DNA from: Neurospora intermedia
Taxonomy: Eukaryota; Ascomycota; Sordariomycetes; Sordariales; Sordariaceae
Length of the DNA stretch: 64,000 bases
Reading direction: 5' to 3'
NCBI GenBank assembly: GCA_037102815.1
Contig: BTPP01000004.1
Span: forward strand, 2,356,001 to 2,420,000
The notes under the pieces are model-generated. The model saw only the letters and a list, made by a program, of their open reading frames with translations. It was not told where the DNA came from and searched no databases. The stretch's first letter is position 1; each line of letters opens with the position of its first letter. Made by a program: the position numbers and the translations under genes. Positions 32,933 to 44,481 of this stretch are shown here, in pieces.

Positions 32933-35900
32933 TCAAACTCGCTGGTCGGCAAAATCGAGCACCTCACAATCATCCTCAAAGAACCCATCATAATCCTGGG
33001 CGGTCAAGCGGGAAACTCCACGCTTCCGACGAGTTGTGACAACAACCTGGTCAGTGTCCCCGTTCCGTTCAAGGACTCGTTCCATTGCAGAAGGAGGAAG
33101 AGCCCTCAGGTCGTCGTTGAACAGGAAATCGTCATCTCCCAGCTGATGAAGCCCCAAATCCAGCTTTCTTCCTTGGATATTGCCGCCAAAAGCCCATGCC
33201 TGAGAGGCTCCTGGCTTTAAATTGTCACATTCGCGCAGTGAGGATCGCGGGTCCTTCTGCTTTCTCTGACTGGGTTCAATCACCGAGTCGTCAAGGGACA
33301 CCGCACCCATGCGCCCTGAAAGCTGTGCTGCGTCCGACCCGTCTTCAACCTCGTATAGGGCAACACGCCGGTCAGTGTGAAAAGGTTGATACGGCGCGCT
33401 AGACTCTATCTCCGCCTGTGGAATTGATGACCGGATGGCAAGGTTGGTCATCTTTGCTTTAGCTCGATATCGATCGAGGACCAACGTCTCATTGCCCGTA
33501 TCGAGGCCCCTCTCCGTGAACTCGTAGTACTCTTCCTGATCGACGAAAGCCTTCGCGCGGGCTGCCAACGAGAGGTCCGGCATCAAAGGAACCTTCACAT
33601 CCGTATATCTAGAAAGCCGTGGAGCTCGTCGCTCGCCTCCGGATGTTCTTCGGTTCGTAACCACAAACGAGCGAACGAGACCATTGCCCAGAACATAGAG
33701 CAAGTGGCCCCTCTTACCCGTCACCCACGTCACGCATGACGTCCCTGGAGCGGAGTTGCTGTTCGGTAGAGATACTCGGTTTTCGCCTGTGTGCCTCAGC
33801 TGGCTAATGGCATGTCCAGTTTTTCCCAGAGAATGACTGATGCTCGCAGCGATAACCTTTCCACCGTGTGTTGCATAATCGCCAATTCCAGACCCTACAA
33901 GCTGTCCGTTGCTACTAGTCCTGCGTGGTCGGCTGATGAGTGGCCGGGCGACTTCACGGACCGAGCTCAGGGCGTTGGAAGCAATCGCAACCGCAGAAGT
34001 TCCCTCCGAGGCTGAGTTTGTTGCCTCACTCGGCCTGACCCGGCGACGTGGAGGAGGCCACGAGAAGGCGCTTACCGGTAGATCCAGGATATGAACGGTT
34101 CCACGCTCCGTGACCATGGCTATGCGCTCACCATTCGGCTTAGTCCAGGCCACATCAACAATGCGGGTCACTGTCATACGGGAGAACTGGGCAACCTGGC
34201 GCACTCTCGGGCCTCCCGTGACAGACAAGCCGGCACCCTGCAAGGGCGACGATTTGGTGTACTGCAAACGCATCAAATCCCAAACAGTCTGGACATCTCC
34301 CTTGCAACTGGCAGTGAAGAGAGATAGGCCAGACGGAGAGAAAGACAAGAAACTGCAACCTTGAGGGATGTGGAAGCTGGTAACCGGATGGATAGTGGCC
34401 GATGAGGACAAGGTCTCTGAATCCACAATCGAAATCATGTTCGGATCCTTCGCAATTGGTGGAGTAATCGCCCCATGTGTCGGAGGAAACTGGGAAGGGT
34501 CTGGCTGGGCAGAACCTCCCCAGCTTTGAGGAGCGAGAACAGGAGACCGGCTGGTCGGGTTTGCTTGCGGATTCCAGTAGCTGTTCCAAGCCTGCCAACC
34601 CTGTTTGCCAACCCATTTGGCACCTTGGATAAGCTCCTGGGTCGCATCTCGCACAATCTTGTTCACAACACTGTCACCCAACGGAAGATCGATTTCAGAA
34701 GAAACGGGTGGCAGCTGGCCAGGCGTCAACGAAGACAGATTCGGAGCCCGACCGTAGATTGGAACCGGGACAGTCGCTCGAAGACTTATCTGCGAAGACG
34801 GCGTAGCCGGGCAGTAAGCGATCCATTTGCCTCTAACGCTCAGAATTGCAATCTGAGGCCGTGGGCGAGGCGGCACTGGAGTGTAATTCCGGTCCATGTC
34901 CTGCGATCCATCACTGCCTCTCGGAGTCTGCTGGAGTGTTGTCCAAAGTTTTCCATGACAAACGAAACGCGGCGCCAATTCATCCGTTACCACCTGCTGA
35001 TACACCCAGCATTCGCCGGTGATTCCAGATGATACGACAACACTTCCGCCATCTGCGTGAATGTGGAAAGCACCCGACGGGACAGGCGCTTGGAAGATTG
35101 GGCTGAGGACTGAAGTCTTCAATGGGATCTTCGGTGCCTCAAGTAGAATGTCGATTAGCTTGTTGGTCTTGAGCGAGTAGACCTCGACGGTCGTCTGGTA
35201 ACACTCTATGAAACCAGGTACCGCCCTATCACCGGGCGTATCCTTAGGAGCGTCAAGTGGGACGTTAGCCATGGCCTCGGACCTTTCCTCAGACACGGCA
35301 TCATAGTCGCCTTCGGTTTTGGGAGCCGAGGTAGAAGCCGACTGGACAGGGGGAATATCTGGACCATGGACAACAACTGCGATCAGCGGAAATACGTCCG
35401 CTTGCGCAGCCGTCCAAGGCAGAACCTTGGCGTGATATACGCCTCCACGCAATCCCTTCAAACTCGCCAAGGGTTCCAAGCGACCTCCCTTTGTAAGCTT
35501 GTGAACTTCCAAACCGCCCTCGTATCCAGCCAAGACGACCTTGTCATTCCTCATAACATTATCCAAAGATGGAGAGGTAATGATATCATACCCAAAATGG
35601 TAGCCTCGTTCGCCCGCCTTGATGCCATCGTGGCGATGGGTGTCTAGGTTAAAGTCGGGTGCACCGTAAAAGTGAGGTTGCGGTTGGTGAGGCAGCGGTG
35701 GATTTCCAGCACGCGCAAAGTGCGAATGCATCGAGCTTCTCCTAGATGCTGGCTCGCCTAAATGTCCGTGAAGCTCCGCAGGGGATCTAGCCATGTGGAA
35801 ACTCATCGGCCGGCGGCCCGCAGTTGGAGGTGATACCGAAGCTGCATAGAGATTGCTGGGAGGCCTGGGAGAAGACCAGCCAGAGGACATCCCGCGTGTG

Positions 35901-36434
35901 TCATCGAATGATGAAGGAGTATACGACGAGGGAGCAGTAGGAGGCGACTCGCCCGTCAAACTGATAAGATTCCCGGGCGAGCCAGCCATGGTTGGCAGAT
36001 TCTTTATCCATTCCCTAGAGTTCGGCGAGGGGCTTGTTGCAAACGAAGCCGTGGAAACAGCGTCGAGATAAGGGGAAGTGATTCGATCACGGGGCGAGGG
36101 TGCGAAAGGCATGCTATCGGGAACCGACACTGCCGGTATCGGGGTAGCGGTCGGCGACGGGCTGGACGAGGCGTCCTTAGCGTCAGTCGTGTTTCTAATA
36201 GGGTAATTGATGATTAGATTGAGCAGTTTGAGTGGTGACGGGCACTCGAGCACAGAGGATCATCCGTTGAACAGGAGGGGAACCCACGAGAACTTGGCGC
36301 CCTGTTTCGTCACCGCTGCGACCACTCCGCCACTGTCCTTGCCATTCTTCCGGTCTTTCTTAGAGGCTATCAAGGCCTTACGTTAGAACAGAAAGTCACG
36401 GAGATTGGTTTAAGGAGCACAACAAACCTGGCAT
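32933..36434 (-). CDS. BCAS3-family WD40 protein
   Basis: Three exons: 36434-36428 (7 nt, ATGCCAG), 36366-36288 and 36194-32933. Introns are 36427-36367 (GTTTGT...GATAG) and 36287-36195 (GTGGGT...ATTAG, branch-like CTAAT). The frame closes exactly and gives MPASKKDRKNGKDSGG at the start and 1115 aa in all. The family is recognised from the beta-propeller segments: VVLAGYEGGLEVHKL, a GGVYHAKVLPW strand, IPLKTSVLSPIFQ, the blade SFHIPQGCSFLSFSPSGLSL followed by LFTASCKGDVQTVWDLMR, and the BCAS3 block VAQFSRMTVTRIVDVAWTKP before VHILDLP. Human BCAS3 with PHAF1 binds phosphoinositides at autophagosome formation sites; a similar role in fungi is inference. N- and C-terminal parts are Ser/Pro-rich and disordered. 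An alternative shorter start is the in-frame ATG at 36112. Confidence 0.82.
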
Positions 36435-37015
36435 GAATGGCAACTCGGGGAAGGGTCGAGCAGGTTCCTGCCCGAGGGGATGAAGCAACAAGCGTCGAAA
36501 GGTCTCAAGGCACGTAGAGACACAACTAGCCGGCTTTCAGAGAGTGAATACGGCAGGTATGTATATGGTGAAGAACCTTGGTAACGATACGGTTCTACGT
36601 GGGTTGCACGGCGTATGCTCCGAGAAACGTAGGACGGGATAGCGATTGGCGAATTCGAGCGGTAATATCGAGAGCGTCGAGGAAGTTGAGCACTGGGCTG
36701 TGTCCGGGAGTTGTGCTATGTTGTTACCAGGGGACAAAGGAGTGTAATCGCAGAGCGAACTCTGCGACAGACGGGCAGATAGAAAGAGGATGATATCAGA
36801 TTAAGAAAGAGAGAGTAGAGTCGCACTTGAAGTGACGCTGTATTACAAGTGGTCGTTAGATTAGTAGCAGCGTGTAAAGTTCGAAATGTGGTCGTGATCA
36901 AAGCAAAGAGAAGTCGCCGGCGCGTATGCTAGTAGTGGTTGAATGTTCGTGATGGTAACTGGTTCGGAAAGTCGGTGCTGTTGTTCCTGGTATGAAGTAG
37001 AAGCTGGGTACCTTG

Positions 37016-37050
37016 CGTGTTTCTGTCTGTCTGTGTGTGTATGTGTGTGG
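37016..37050. repeat. TG-rich simple repeat
   Basis: CTGTCTGTCTGTGTGTGTATGTGTGTGG on the plus strand in broken form. It is a short dinucleotide repeat. Confidence 0.75.
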
Positions 37051-37291
37051 TTTGTAGTTGGGTAAAGAAGAGGTCGGATGGAACTTCAAGTGTGAACCAA
37101 TGTAGGAAGAGTCAGAGAGGTGGTGACTGCCGACGTCAACAGCCCCCTCCCCAATTGAGCGGCAGTATACGGGTCAACGGCCAGGATGGATCAACCAGCA
37201 ACTGCCTACTGGACAGTGCCTGGCGCGAGGTCCTGCCTGGTACCTCCCCGTCTATTGAGAGGTAAGGTAGTGGGAGGTACCTGGCTCCTGC

Positions 37292-37316
37292 TGGTTACCT
37301 AGGTACCTAGGTAAGT
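37292..37316. repeat. TACCTAGGTA palindrome cluster
   Basis: TTACCTAGGTACCTAGGTAA, two overlapping ACCTAGGT palindromes making a longer perfect palindrome. Related copies lie at about 609-629, 12,498-12,525, 12,972-12,980, 13,036-13,050 and 45,322-45,332. Confidence 0.8.
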
Positions 37317-38140
37317 TACACCAGACCGGGCTGCGTGGGCGGTGACCCCGTCAGGGTGACGGGTTGAGGACCTTCCTGACTGCCCGTCCAGTCACCCGGG
37401 AACCTGAGCACTGTGATGCCTGTTACTGGCTGCGATGAACAACTGCAGTGGGATGCGGAACAAGAAGGGAATGGAAGAGTGGAACCCACACACACGGGTC
37501 CAGTTAAGGCGCCTTGGCTATCTCGACCCGGAGGTACCTACCCTACGGTCTACACACTATCAGCCTGCTGTTGTTTCAAAAGGCCGACGTCGTTTGAAGT
37601 CCGGGCAGCGAAGGCGGGTTCGGGAATCGGGATTCTGACTGATGAGAGACAACGACAAGCGGGCAAGGCGGGGAGATCTTCAGCGACGGGAGGTTGTAGG
37701 TTGTCGTGAGTGGAGGTGGTACAAGCGTGCGGGGCGTGATGCAGGTGCAAAGGGACGAGGTACCCACCGGTGCTAGTGAGCGGGATAGCGTGACGGTTCA
37801 AGTGTCCCGAGATAAGAAACCACCCAGAGCCCCTATCTTCACAAGAACAGCAAGGCACAAGTACCCCCATGTACCTGGCAGGGAAGTGTTACAATGAAAC
37901 CGCTGAATGGACGCCGATGGCGGGGCGATCTGTTATCCAGTCCCCCTCCCTGGTGCTCCCACCGCTAGGTAGCCATCACCTAATCACTCACACACCGACC
38001 TTCGGCGCTTCTCTTCACTTCTCTCCATTCCCTCATTCTTACACTACATTGTGGTGGGAGACCAGCTGACTCCTTCTTTGTGGCAACGGGTAAAAGAGAT
38101 CTTTGCTGTGCTTCCTCCATGGCCTCCAATGGCGAAAGTG

Positions 38141-38163
38141 GCTGCTGCTGCTGCTGCTGCTGC
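38141..38163. repeat. (GCT)n trinucleotide repeat
   Basis: About seven to eight GCT units. In one plus-strand frame it gives a run of Leu that looks like a signal peptide, but no gene context supports translation. Confidence 0.85.
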
Positions 38164-39898
38164 CAATGATGGGCATGGCCCAAGTCGGTTGGATGATGGT
38201 TCGCAATGACCAGTTCACCGTGGCAGGGTCGTTCATTTCATCTCGTACACAAGCACCCAAAAAGTACGTCATCGGTTCCGATGGCCAGATGGGTGGATGG
38301 ATCATGGATCCTTGTTTCATGACTGCGACGAACCCCTGGGAGTGCTATGAAAGGTAGGTTTCTAAAAGCAACCTCTTGATGCTCTTAACACACTAGCAAA
38401 ATCAAATATCGAAAAGATAGCCGCCCAGGGCTGGTGACGGTCGGGGGGCTCACATGGCACATGGTCGACATGGCCTTTGTTTTAGTCATTCCGGGATCTA
38501 CAAAGCGTAGTATTCACCATTGTCGGCTACATGATGGGTTAGATGGTTCTTTCAGCATGCACATGGCGCGCTCCCCTCCTCGGGGCTTTTGTCTCGTTAT
38601 CCTCATGTCTTTTGATTCCCTCAAGCTTGATACCTAATCAATGATAGCTGAGGAGATCCGTCTTACCTCACGTCATCGTACCTATACTGTAGGTATGCCA
38701 GATGGTGGTGGTGGTGGTGCTTCAATAAGCTCATAGGGCAGGCCGCATTGACACGCACATTGCTCATCTGGCAGCCAGGCGCCAGCTATGTACGCATGTA
38801 CAGAGCATTCTGTCCACATACGCAAGAGGCCTTTTCAATGTCCATCAAGATCCAGTTATCAAAGTCACCCGGAAGCAACCGACACGCCGATTTCGCAGGC
38901 TATAGTAAACCCAAAAGGAGTCATCTCAGGCCAGGTCGTGACACGCCGCTCGCCTGATCCGCGGCTGGCTGAGGTACGTATAAGACGCTGTGCTCCCTTC
39001 GATGTCCCCCGCACTCGTTGAGGCCGTCGTCGTTCCTTCGTTTGTCTCTCGTCGGTACCCTAGCGAATATACCCCGCTCCGAGAATCTTGACCTACTGGT
39101 AGCTGATCTCTGATGCCTGGCTTACTTCCCTATCGCAGAATTGTCCTATGGCAGACAAGCAAAAGCGAGACCAAACACAGCCCCAGGAAGAAGAACAAGG
39201 CAAGGGGTTTCAGTCAGCTGCTGGCTGCATGTGCATTGTCTCTTGTCCCGCCGTCTGGGCGGGTGACAGTCCGGCATATCATGTGGGTTGCTGGAGTTAC
39301 GTATCGAAAAGGGAGGTGGGGTTTGTTTAGTCGACGTCGGGGGTTTGCGGCAACGCCTGGCTCATGTGGCTTTGGAACTGTTTGGAATCGTGTAGTAAAA
39401 AGCGAACATAGCTATGGATGCTTGATTATTGCGAACCCGGTATATCAAGCGTTCATGAGCATGAATTTGTGGAGGGCAGCATGAGCACGTATCTTCTTGT
39501 ATAGAAACAACGTGCCATCTGTCTGTCCATGTGTTGTTAGCAGTGTCTTTCTGTACTAACGGATATTGACGTACAGAGTGCCGACTGATGTTAGTACACT
39601 GGACCCACCTCAACCCATACCGAAAACTCCCCCTTCTCAACACCCTTCGCTCCTACGCCCATCAGGTCTGAGACAACATGACGCAAATACCGGACTCAAC
39701 ACATTCTTGCAAGCCCAGTATCTAGATCACGACCCCGAGATGTTGATAGTGCGAAATTGATACTAATTGTCTACAACGAATATCAACCCAAACCACGGTC
39801 GCCATCCAGATCCCATTACCAGACCATACTCTCCCATCAAATCCCCAAGTACTATCCTGTCATCTTACAAAGGGAACCTCCACGTGTATATCCTTCCA

Positions 39899-40617
39899 TT
39901 ACTCAACGCTGGAGGACAAATATACTCTATACCTCCCAAACACAAACGGCGAAGTATTTCCCCTTGCGGATGCTTGGCCATCAGAACTACCCTGACCACC
40001 ACCTTCCTTCTTCATCTCCTCCTCTCCGTCCTCCGATTCCCTCCCAACCAATATCCCATGCGCCGCCCAATCCATTTTCACCTCCTTGCCTGTCTCCCTC
40101 AACGTATAAAGCACGGTCCCATATATCATAAACTCCAAGTTCAGGACACCGTCACCTTCAAGAGGGAACATACCCGGAAACCCCTTCTGAACTGTATGCT
40201 TCCTCGTCTTGACTTTTTCCCACATTCCCTTTCTTAGGACACGAAGCTCTATATTTATTCATTCAACACATTAGTTAATTGAACTCCGCCTCTTGGGCAC
40301 ATCTTCAGCATTCAAGGAAACACATGAACGATAAGGATATAGAGGCAGGTAGAGAGAGATAGATGTATGGGGGTTGACGTACCATCCTTCCCCTCAGCAA
40401 CCTTGTCGCCCATCACAACCTTGGCTTCCTCCCCGAAAAAGCTGAGCCATTCCTCGGTCAGATCCGGGTTGTCAGATACTTGGAAGAAGCGGGTGATGAA
40501 CTGGAAGATTGAGGCCGCCGGCATGGGGGAGATGCCCAGGTCCTTAGGCCAGGTAGGTTCGTAGCCAGAGGGGTTTTGTTGGTCTTGATCTCCGTGGCTT
40601 TGGGTTTGAGAATCCAT
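39899..40617 (-). CDS. SnoaL/NTF2-like domain protein
   Basis: Two exons: 40617-40383 and 40248-39899, with intron 40382-40249 (GTACGT...ATATAG, branch-like CTAAT). The frame joins as KVAEGKDE-LRVLRKGMWEKV and gives 194 aa. The fold is inferred from the small alpha-plus-beta layout typical of fungal SnoaL-like proteins: ASIFQFITRFFQVSDNPDLT, then EEWLSFFGEEAKVVMGDKVA, the central GMWEKVKTRKHTVQKGFPG, and strands LNLEFMIYGTVLYTLR and VKMDWAAHGILVG. Family members may be small enzymes or binding proteins; no substrate can be given. The C-terminus is Gly/Ser-rich. The ATG at 40617 starts MDSQTQSHGDQDQQ; in-frame codons further upstream look like leader. It is in tandem with the ING-family gene. 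Confidence 0.72.
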
Positions 40618-41439
40618 TGTGTGGTGGGTGAGCATGTAGCTGAGTATACTTGGGGAACGAAGTAAGTTCCTCTGTCGTGTAGGTACGTAGGCCAGTTGGT
40701 GAAGCAATGATCGTTGCTGGAGATGAAAAGCAGGTTGCGCGGTCCGACTTTAGGCTCCTTGCGATGCCGAGTATGACACGTGGATTGCCAGACGGGACTG
40801 TTGCCTTTCCGCTTCCTCCGTTCGTCCCTCGATGGCGATGATCACCGCTATTGTCGTCATGGCTTGGCAGGCACACCTTGAAGATCAACACCAAGTCGTG
40901 GTTCTTTTCAAGACCGTCTCGTGTGCATCGCATCGGAACACCTGGTATGATATTGTTGTATAAATCAATATACATGTTCTTCGCAGCTTTCTCGCCCGTC
41001 AACTTCCGCTATGGGATACATTCTCGCTCCATAACAAGGGCCATTTCCAAGTAGTATAAGTGCCCTCTTTTTGGTGAGCCTTTGAGCTTAACTACTAACA
41101 GTCCGATCTGTCATAGTTATGTTACCGAAGTCTGTAGCCCAATGTCCTACTCTGAAAGGTTAATTAATCGCCATGTATGGTGAAAGGGAATCAACTATCC
41201 ACCTGGCAGGCTGAGGTTATAAATGCCAGAACCCGCGACCAAATGACTTCTAACACACCAGCGCCTTCCCAACCGAAAACCAACGCCCCAGTGCATTGCC
41301 ATTACGCAACCAGCTTGGCCCCACGCTGTACTGAACGAGACAGGAAACAAAACATCCCACCGACTCTAGAAGTATCTCAAGACCTCTCTTAGCTCTAGCC
41401 CCCTGGGCTCTCTACGTAGGCACTAACGCCTCTAGTTCT
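40618..41439. other. Tandem intergenic region
   Basis: 822 bp between the SnoaL-like gene start and the ING-family stop, both on the minus strand. It holds the promoter of the former and the 3' UTR of the latter. No gene is seen. Confidence 0.5.
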
Positions 41440-44400
41440 CTAGGCCTTGATGCCTCTAGCACTGACTTCGCCCTTCTCGCCAATGTTGAGCGCCTTGCGA
41501 CAGTCGGGACAATACCACTTCGTCGTCCTCGCCGGAATCGCCGTGAGTCCTACGCATTCGAGATGGAACCATTCCTGCTGGCATTTCTGTGGATTGACAA
41601 CATCGTTAGCCTCGTGTCCCTTTTGGTTGTTCTGATTCCCTCCCCCACTCTCTCCATCCTCTTTGTCTTTGGAATTGTTCGAGCACTGGCTCCGGGCGAT
41701 TCTCACCCTCTTCTTTCCCGTCCGAGAGGTATAGCTCTCTGCATTTTCTTCTGCATTTTCCTTGTTGGGCGCTTGCTCTTCGTCCTGTTCTTCTTCATGC
41801 ACATCCTCCTTTGTTTCCTGTTTTCGCCTGAGACCTTTTTCGTCGGTCTTTGACCTTGTGGAAATGGACATAGTAGACGTAGAAGTTGCCGAACCTCGAC
41901 TTGCTGCGGCCTTGCCGGATTTTTTGGATGCTGACTTCTTCTTCTTGGTGGGTTGTTTACTCACATCGACGTTATCACATTGAATCATTATCCCAAAGCT
42001 CACACGGTTGCATAGGCAGTACCTCGGCTCGTCGGGATCGATCACGTTTCCCTCGTCATCCACCTCAACTTCCATCTCGTTTTTGGCTCCGGCAGCGGCT
42101 GTCGTTGCTGCTACTGCCGCCGCTGTTTGTCGACCTTCCACAGCTGCCTTGTCCTTACCCTTTCCGGTGCGGGCGCTCTTCTTCGGCGCGGCTTTTCGTT
42201 TCCCAACAGCACTATTGCCGCCGCTCACAGTCCGACTAATAACACCTGGCGCTGGCCTTTTGGTTCGCTTTCCGGTCGTCCGTGTGGTTGTGGTCGTCTC
42301 TGCCGGAGCCTTGTCTGGTGCAGGGGTGTTCCGGGCAGTACTTGTGCGACGAGGGCGATCTGATGCAAGAGAAGCCTGGGGTTCTAAACTAGAAGCCTTC
42401 CGACGAATAGATGTGGTTGATGCCACACTGGGAGGCGCAGTCACCGTTGTGGATACTGCTTGTTCCTCTTGATCTGGTGTGTGACTGGGTACATCTGCAG
42501 CTGGAGTTGTTACACGAGACGCACTTTGTAATTCCTTTTGCTGTTGCTGCACCTGTAGTTGTTGTTTCTGTTGTGGTTGGTTCTGCTGCGGTAGCGGTTG
42601 CGGCGGCTGCTGCTGCTGCTGTTGTAGTGGTTGCGGTTGCGGTTGCGTTGTCGGTTGTTGTTGCTGCTGCTCTTGGGTGCGAGTCATTTGCGTCTTCCTC
42701 GTCTCTCTAACAGGAGGAAGAATCGGAGTTGTAGACTTTCTGGGCGACCGTAGCGGCGGCGGGATCGGGGTCTCAGCGGGTGGTAGCTTTATGGGCGGAA
42801 CTGGAGGTGCCGCACTGGAACTACCGGCGATGCTGCTTGGGGCGGGAGATGTCGCCGAAGCGACTGAGGCACTGGATTTGACAGCGCTAGAGTGATCTTG
42901 GGCGTGGATGGGGAGAGGGATGGGGGTTGTAGAATGCAAGACAGGTGTAGGCACTGCCGTCCTCTGGTGTGGTTGAAGATTTAGCTGCGGAGTAGGGACA
43001 GGAGTCTCGTTCTTCATCCGCTTGATCTGCGACTCCGGTTTCGTCGCATCGGCCTCGATGACAGACTCCCTCTTGCGCTTCTTTGGTTGCTTAGGTCGGC
43101 TGTTGTTGACTATCGTAGGCGTTGGGGTTGGCTGGGCAATGGCAGGTTGCGAGTTGTTCATCAATATCCGGGCAACATTGTCCAGGAGCTTCGCCGACTC
43201 TTCGGCCTCAATCGCAGCCTGATGTGCCAACTGGACTCTCTTGAGTTTCTTGGCCTCGTTCAACTTCATGCCACGATTATAGGTATTCGCCTCGTCTGCA
43301 GCTAAAGCCTCTTCCGAGACCGCGCCCACGGGCATCTGCATCTCTCCAGTGGTAGGGTTCTTGACCGGGACAGGCATCTTTCCTTCAAAGACCCTTCCCT
43401 CTTGTTCCGCCTTTTGCTGTGCAGCTTTGAAGGCTTCATAGCCGCGACCCAACGCTTGGAGTTCTCGAGCGATCATGGTAACGGAGGGGGTCCAGGCTGC
43501 ATTCTTCTTCATCTTCTTTCTCAGCTTGGCGAGTTCAAATGGTGTAAGCTGACCCCAAGGAGCGTCCGGGCTGCCGATGACAGGGTTCACTGGAGGCGGA
43601 CCCAGCTGTGCCAGCGCAGCGCTCGTAGATAGCGGTTGCTCGCCCCCCGGAACATGCGGCGGAGGTACGGATGTTCTTGGCTTGGGTGCCTTTCCAGCTT
43701 TAGGGGGGCGGGCAGGAGCCTTCACAACCTTGATACGTGGCTGGGGTGCTGGGGTCACACGGCTGGTAGACAGAGATGCCACATCCTCGTCCTCGGAGCT
43801 GCTCTCGCTGTCACTGGTAAACGGTTCATAGTTGAGCTCGTATGGCGCCAAAACTTCTCCAGGAACTGTGATTCTTGGGATCGCATGTCGTCGAGGTTTC
43901 TGACCATCCAGTCTCAGGGGTGCCTTCGACCCTGCCGCTGCCTGGGGCGACTTGAACGTTGCAACAGGACTCTTGATCTCTTCTGGGGGCGGGTAGTTCT
44001 CAAACATGGTCTCCAGCTTGGCGAGAATGGTTTTGATGCGACTGTGGTGTCGTTTAACCTCTCCATCCATTCGTACAGCTTCCGCGTGGGCGGAAACACG
44101 GGCATTCATGCCTTGCTGAAGCTGTTCGGAGATGTCGGCGCGCACATGGACGGCACTGGTCCGCTCGGGGGGTGGGATGTTGGGTAGTTGAGACCATTTG
44201 GTGGCGAGTTCGTGGACTTTGGTGGACGCGTTGACGTGGGTCTCGTCGAGCTTGCCGATGAGGGTGAGGGAGCGCATTATGTCTGCTGGAAGGTATTCGG
44301 TAAAATCGAGGAAATCGGTTACGGTAGCTTGAGCATCGGGGTCGGCCGGCATGTCGAGAGAGTTGAGAGGGTTGAGGGCACCGAGGGTCTGCATCGCCTG

Positions 44401-44481
44401 CTGGATGGGCGGCGCGTCCTGCCGCGGGGAAATAGGTTCGTTCATCGCGTTGGACTGCTCGATTGCTTCGGCAGCAGACAT
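41440..44481 (-). CDS. ING-family PHD-finger chromatin protein
   Basis: ATG at 44481 (MSAAEAIEQ). Exon 1 is 44481-41965 and exon 2 is 41586-41440, separated by an intron-like 378 bp (GTGAGT...CACAG) that has no stop and is a multiple of three. Spliced, the protein is 887 aa; unspliced, 1013 aa. The N-terminal ING domain (about residues 50-165) has FTEYLPADIMRSLTLIGKLD and HHSRIKTILAKLETMFENYP. A long low-complexity middle has Pro, Gln and Ala runs. The C-terminal PHD finger reads YCLCNRVSFGIMIQCDNVD then KCQQEWFHLECVGLT and KWYCPDCRK; the intron falls between the two halves, so splicing is needed for an intact finger. ING proteins read H3K4me3 and sit in histone acetyltransferase or deacetylase complexes (NuA4, NuA3, Rpd3L in yeast); which complex cannot be told here. 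Confidence 0.87.
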   Translation of the reverse strand: MSAAEAIEQSNAMNEPISPRQDAPPIQQAMQTLGALNPLNSLDMPADPDAQATVTDFLDFTEYLPADIMRSLTLIGKLDETHVNASTKVHELATKWSQLPNIPPPERTSAVHVRADISEQLQQGMNARVSAHAEAVRMDGEVKRHHSRIKTILAKLETMFENYPPPEEIKSPVATFKSPQAAAGSKAPLRLDGQKPRRHAIPRITVPGEVLAPYELNYEPFTSDSESSSEDEDVASLSTSRVTPAPQPRIKVVKAPARPPKAGKAPKPRTSVPPPHVPGGEQPLSTSAALAQLGPPPVNPVIGSPDAPWGQLTPFELAKLRKKMKKNAAWTPSVTMIARELQALGRGYEAFKAAQQKAEQEGRVFEGKMPVPVKNPTTGEMQMPVGAVSEEALAADEANTYNRGMKLNEAKKLKRVQLAHQAAIEAEESAKLLDNVARILMNNSQPAIAQPTPTPTIVNNSRPKQPKKRKRESVIEADATKPESQIKRMKNETPVPTPQLNLQPHQRTAVPTPVLHSTTPIPLPIHAQDHSSAVKSSASVASATSPAPSSIAGSSSAAPPVPPIKLPPAETPIPPPLRSPRKSTTPILPPVRETRKTQMTRTQEQQQQQPTTQPQPQPLQQQQQQPPQPLPQQNQPQQKQQLQVQQQQKELQSASRVTTPAADVPSHTPDQEEQAVSTTVTAPPSVASTTSIRRKASSLEPQASLASDRPRRTSTARNTPAPDKAPAETTTTTRTTGKRTKRPAPGVISRTVSGGNSAVGKRKAAPKKSARTGKGKDKAAVEGRQTAAAVAATTAAAGAKNEMEVEVDDEGNVIDPDEPRYCLCNRVSFGIMIQCDNVDVSKQPTKKKKSASKKSGKAAASRGSATSTSTMSISTRSKTDEKGLRRKQETKEDVHEEEQDEEQAPNKENAEENAESYTSRTGKKRVRIARSQCSNNSKDKEDGESGGGNQNNQKGHEANDVVNPQKCQQEWFHLECVGLTAIPARTTKWYCPDCRKALNIGEKGEVSARGIKA
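41587..41964 (-). other. In-frame intron (possible exitron) in the ING-family PHD finger
   Basis: The donor GTGAGT at 41964 and acceptor CCACAG at 41587 bound 378 bp, exactly 126 codons, with no stop in the reading frame. If retained, it inserts a Lys/Glu/Ser-rich, low-complexity segment between the fourth and fifth zinc-finger landmarks. Retention would give a full-length protein with a split PHD finger rather than a truncated one. Confidence 0.75.

Larger units (their letters stand above)
36435..39898. other. Gene-poor intergenic region
   Basis: About 3.5 kb upstream of the BCAS3-family gene. It contains a TG-rich simple repeat, a GCT repeat and a cluster of TACCTAGGTA palindromes. Short open frames are present but none has a domain, splice partners or consistent codon bias. 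Confidence 0.5.

Noticed and set aside
38103-38357. 84-codon frame with a signal-peptide-like Leu run
   Set aside because: The Leu run is a GCT/CTG repeat read in one frame; no splice partners, conserved motif or codon bias support a gene.
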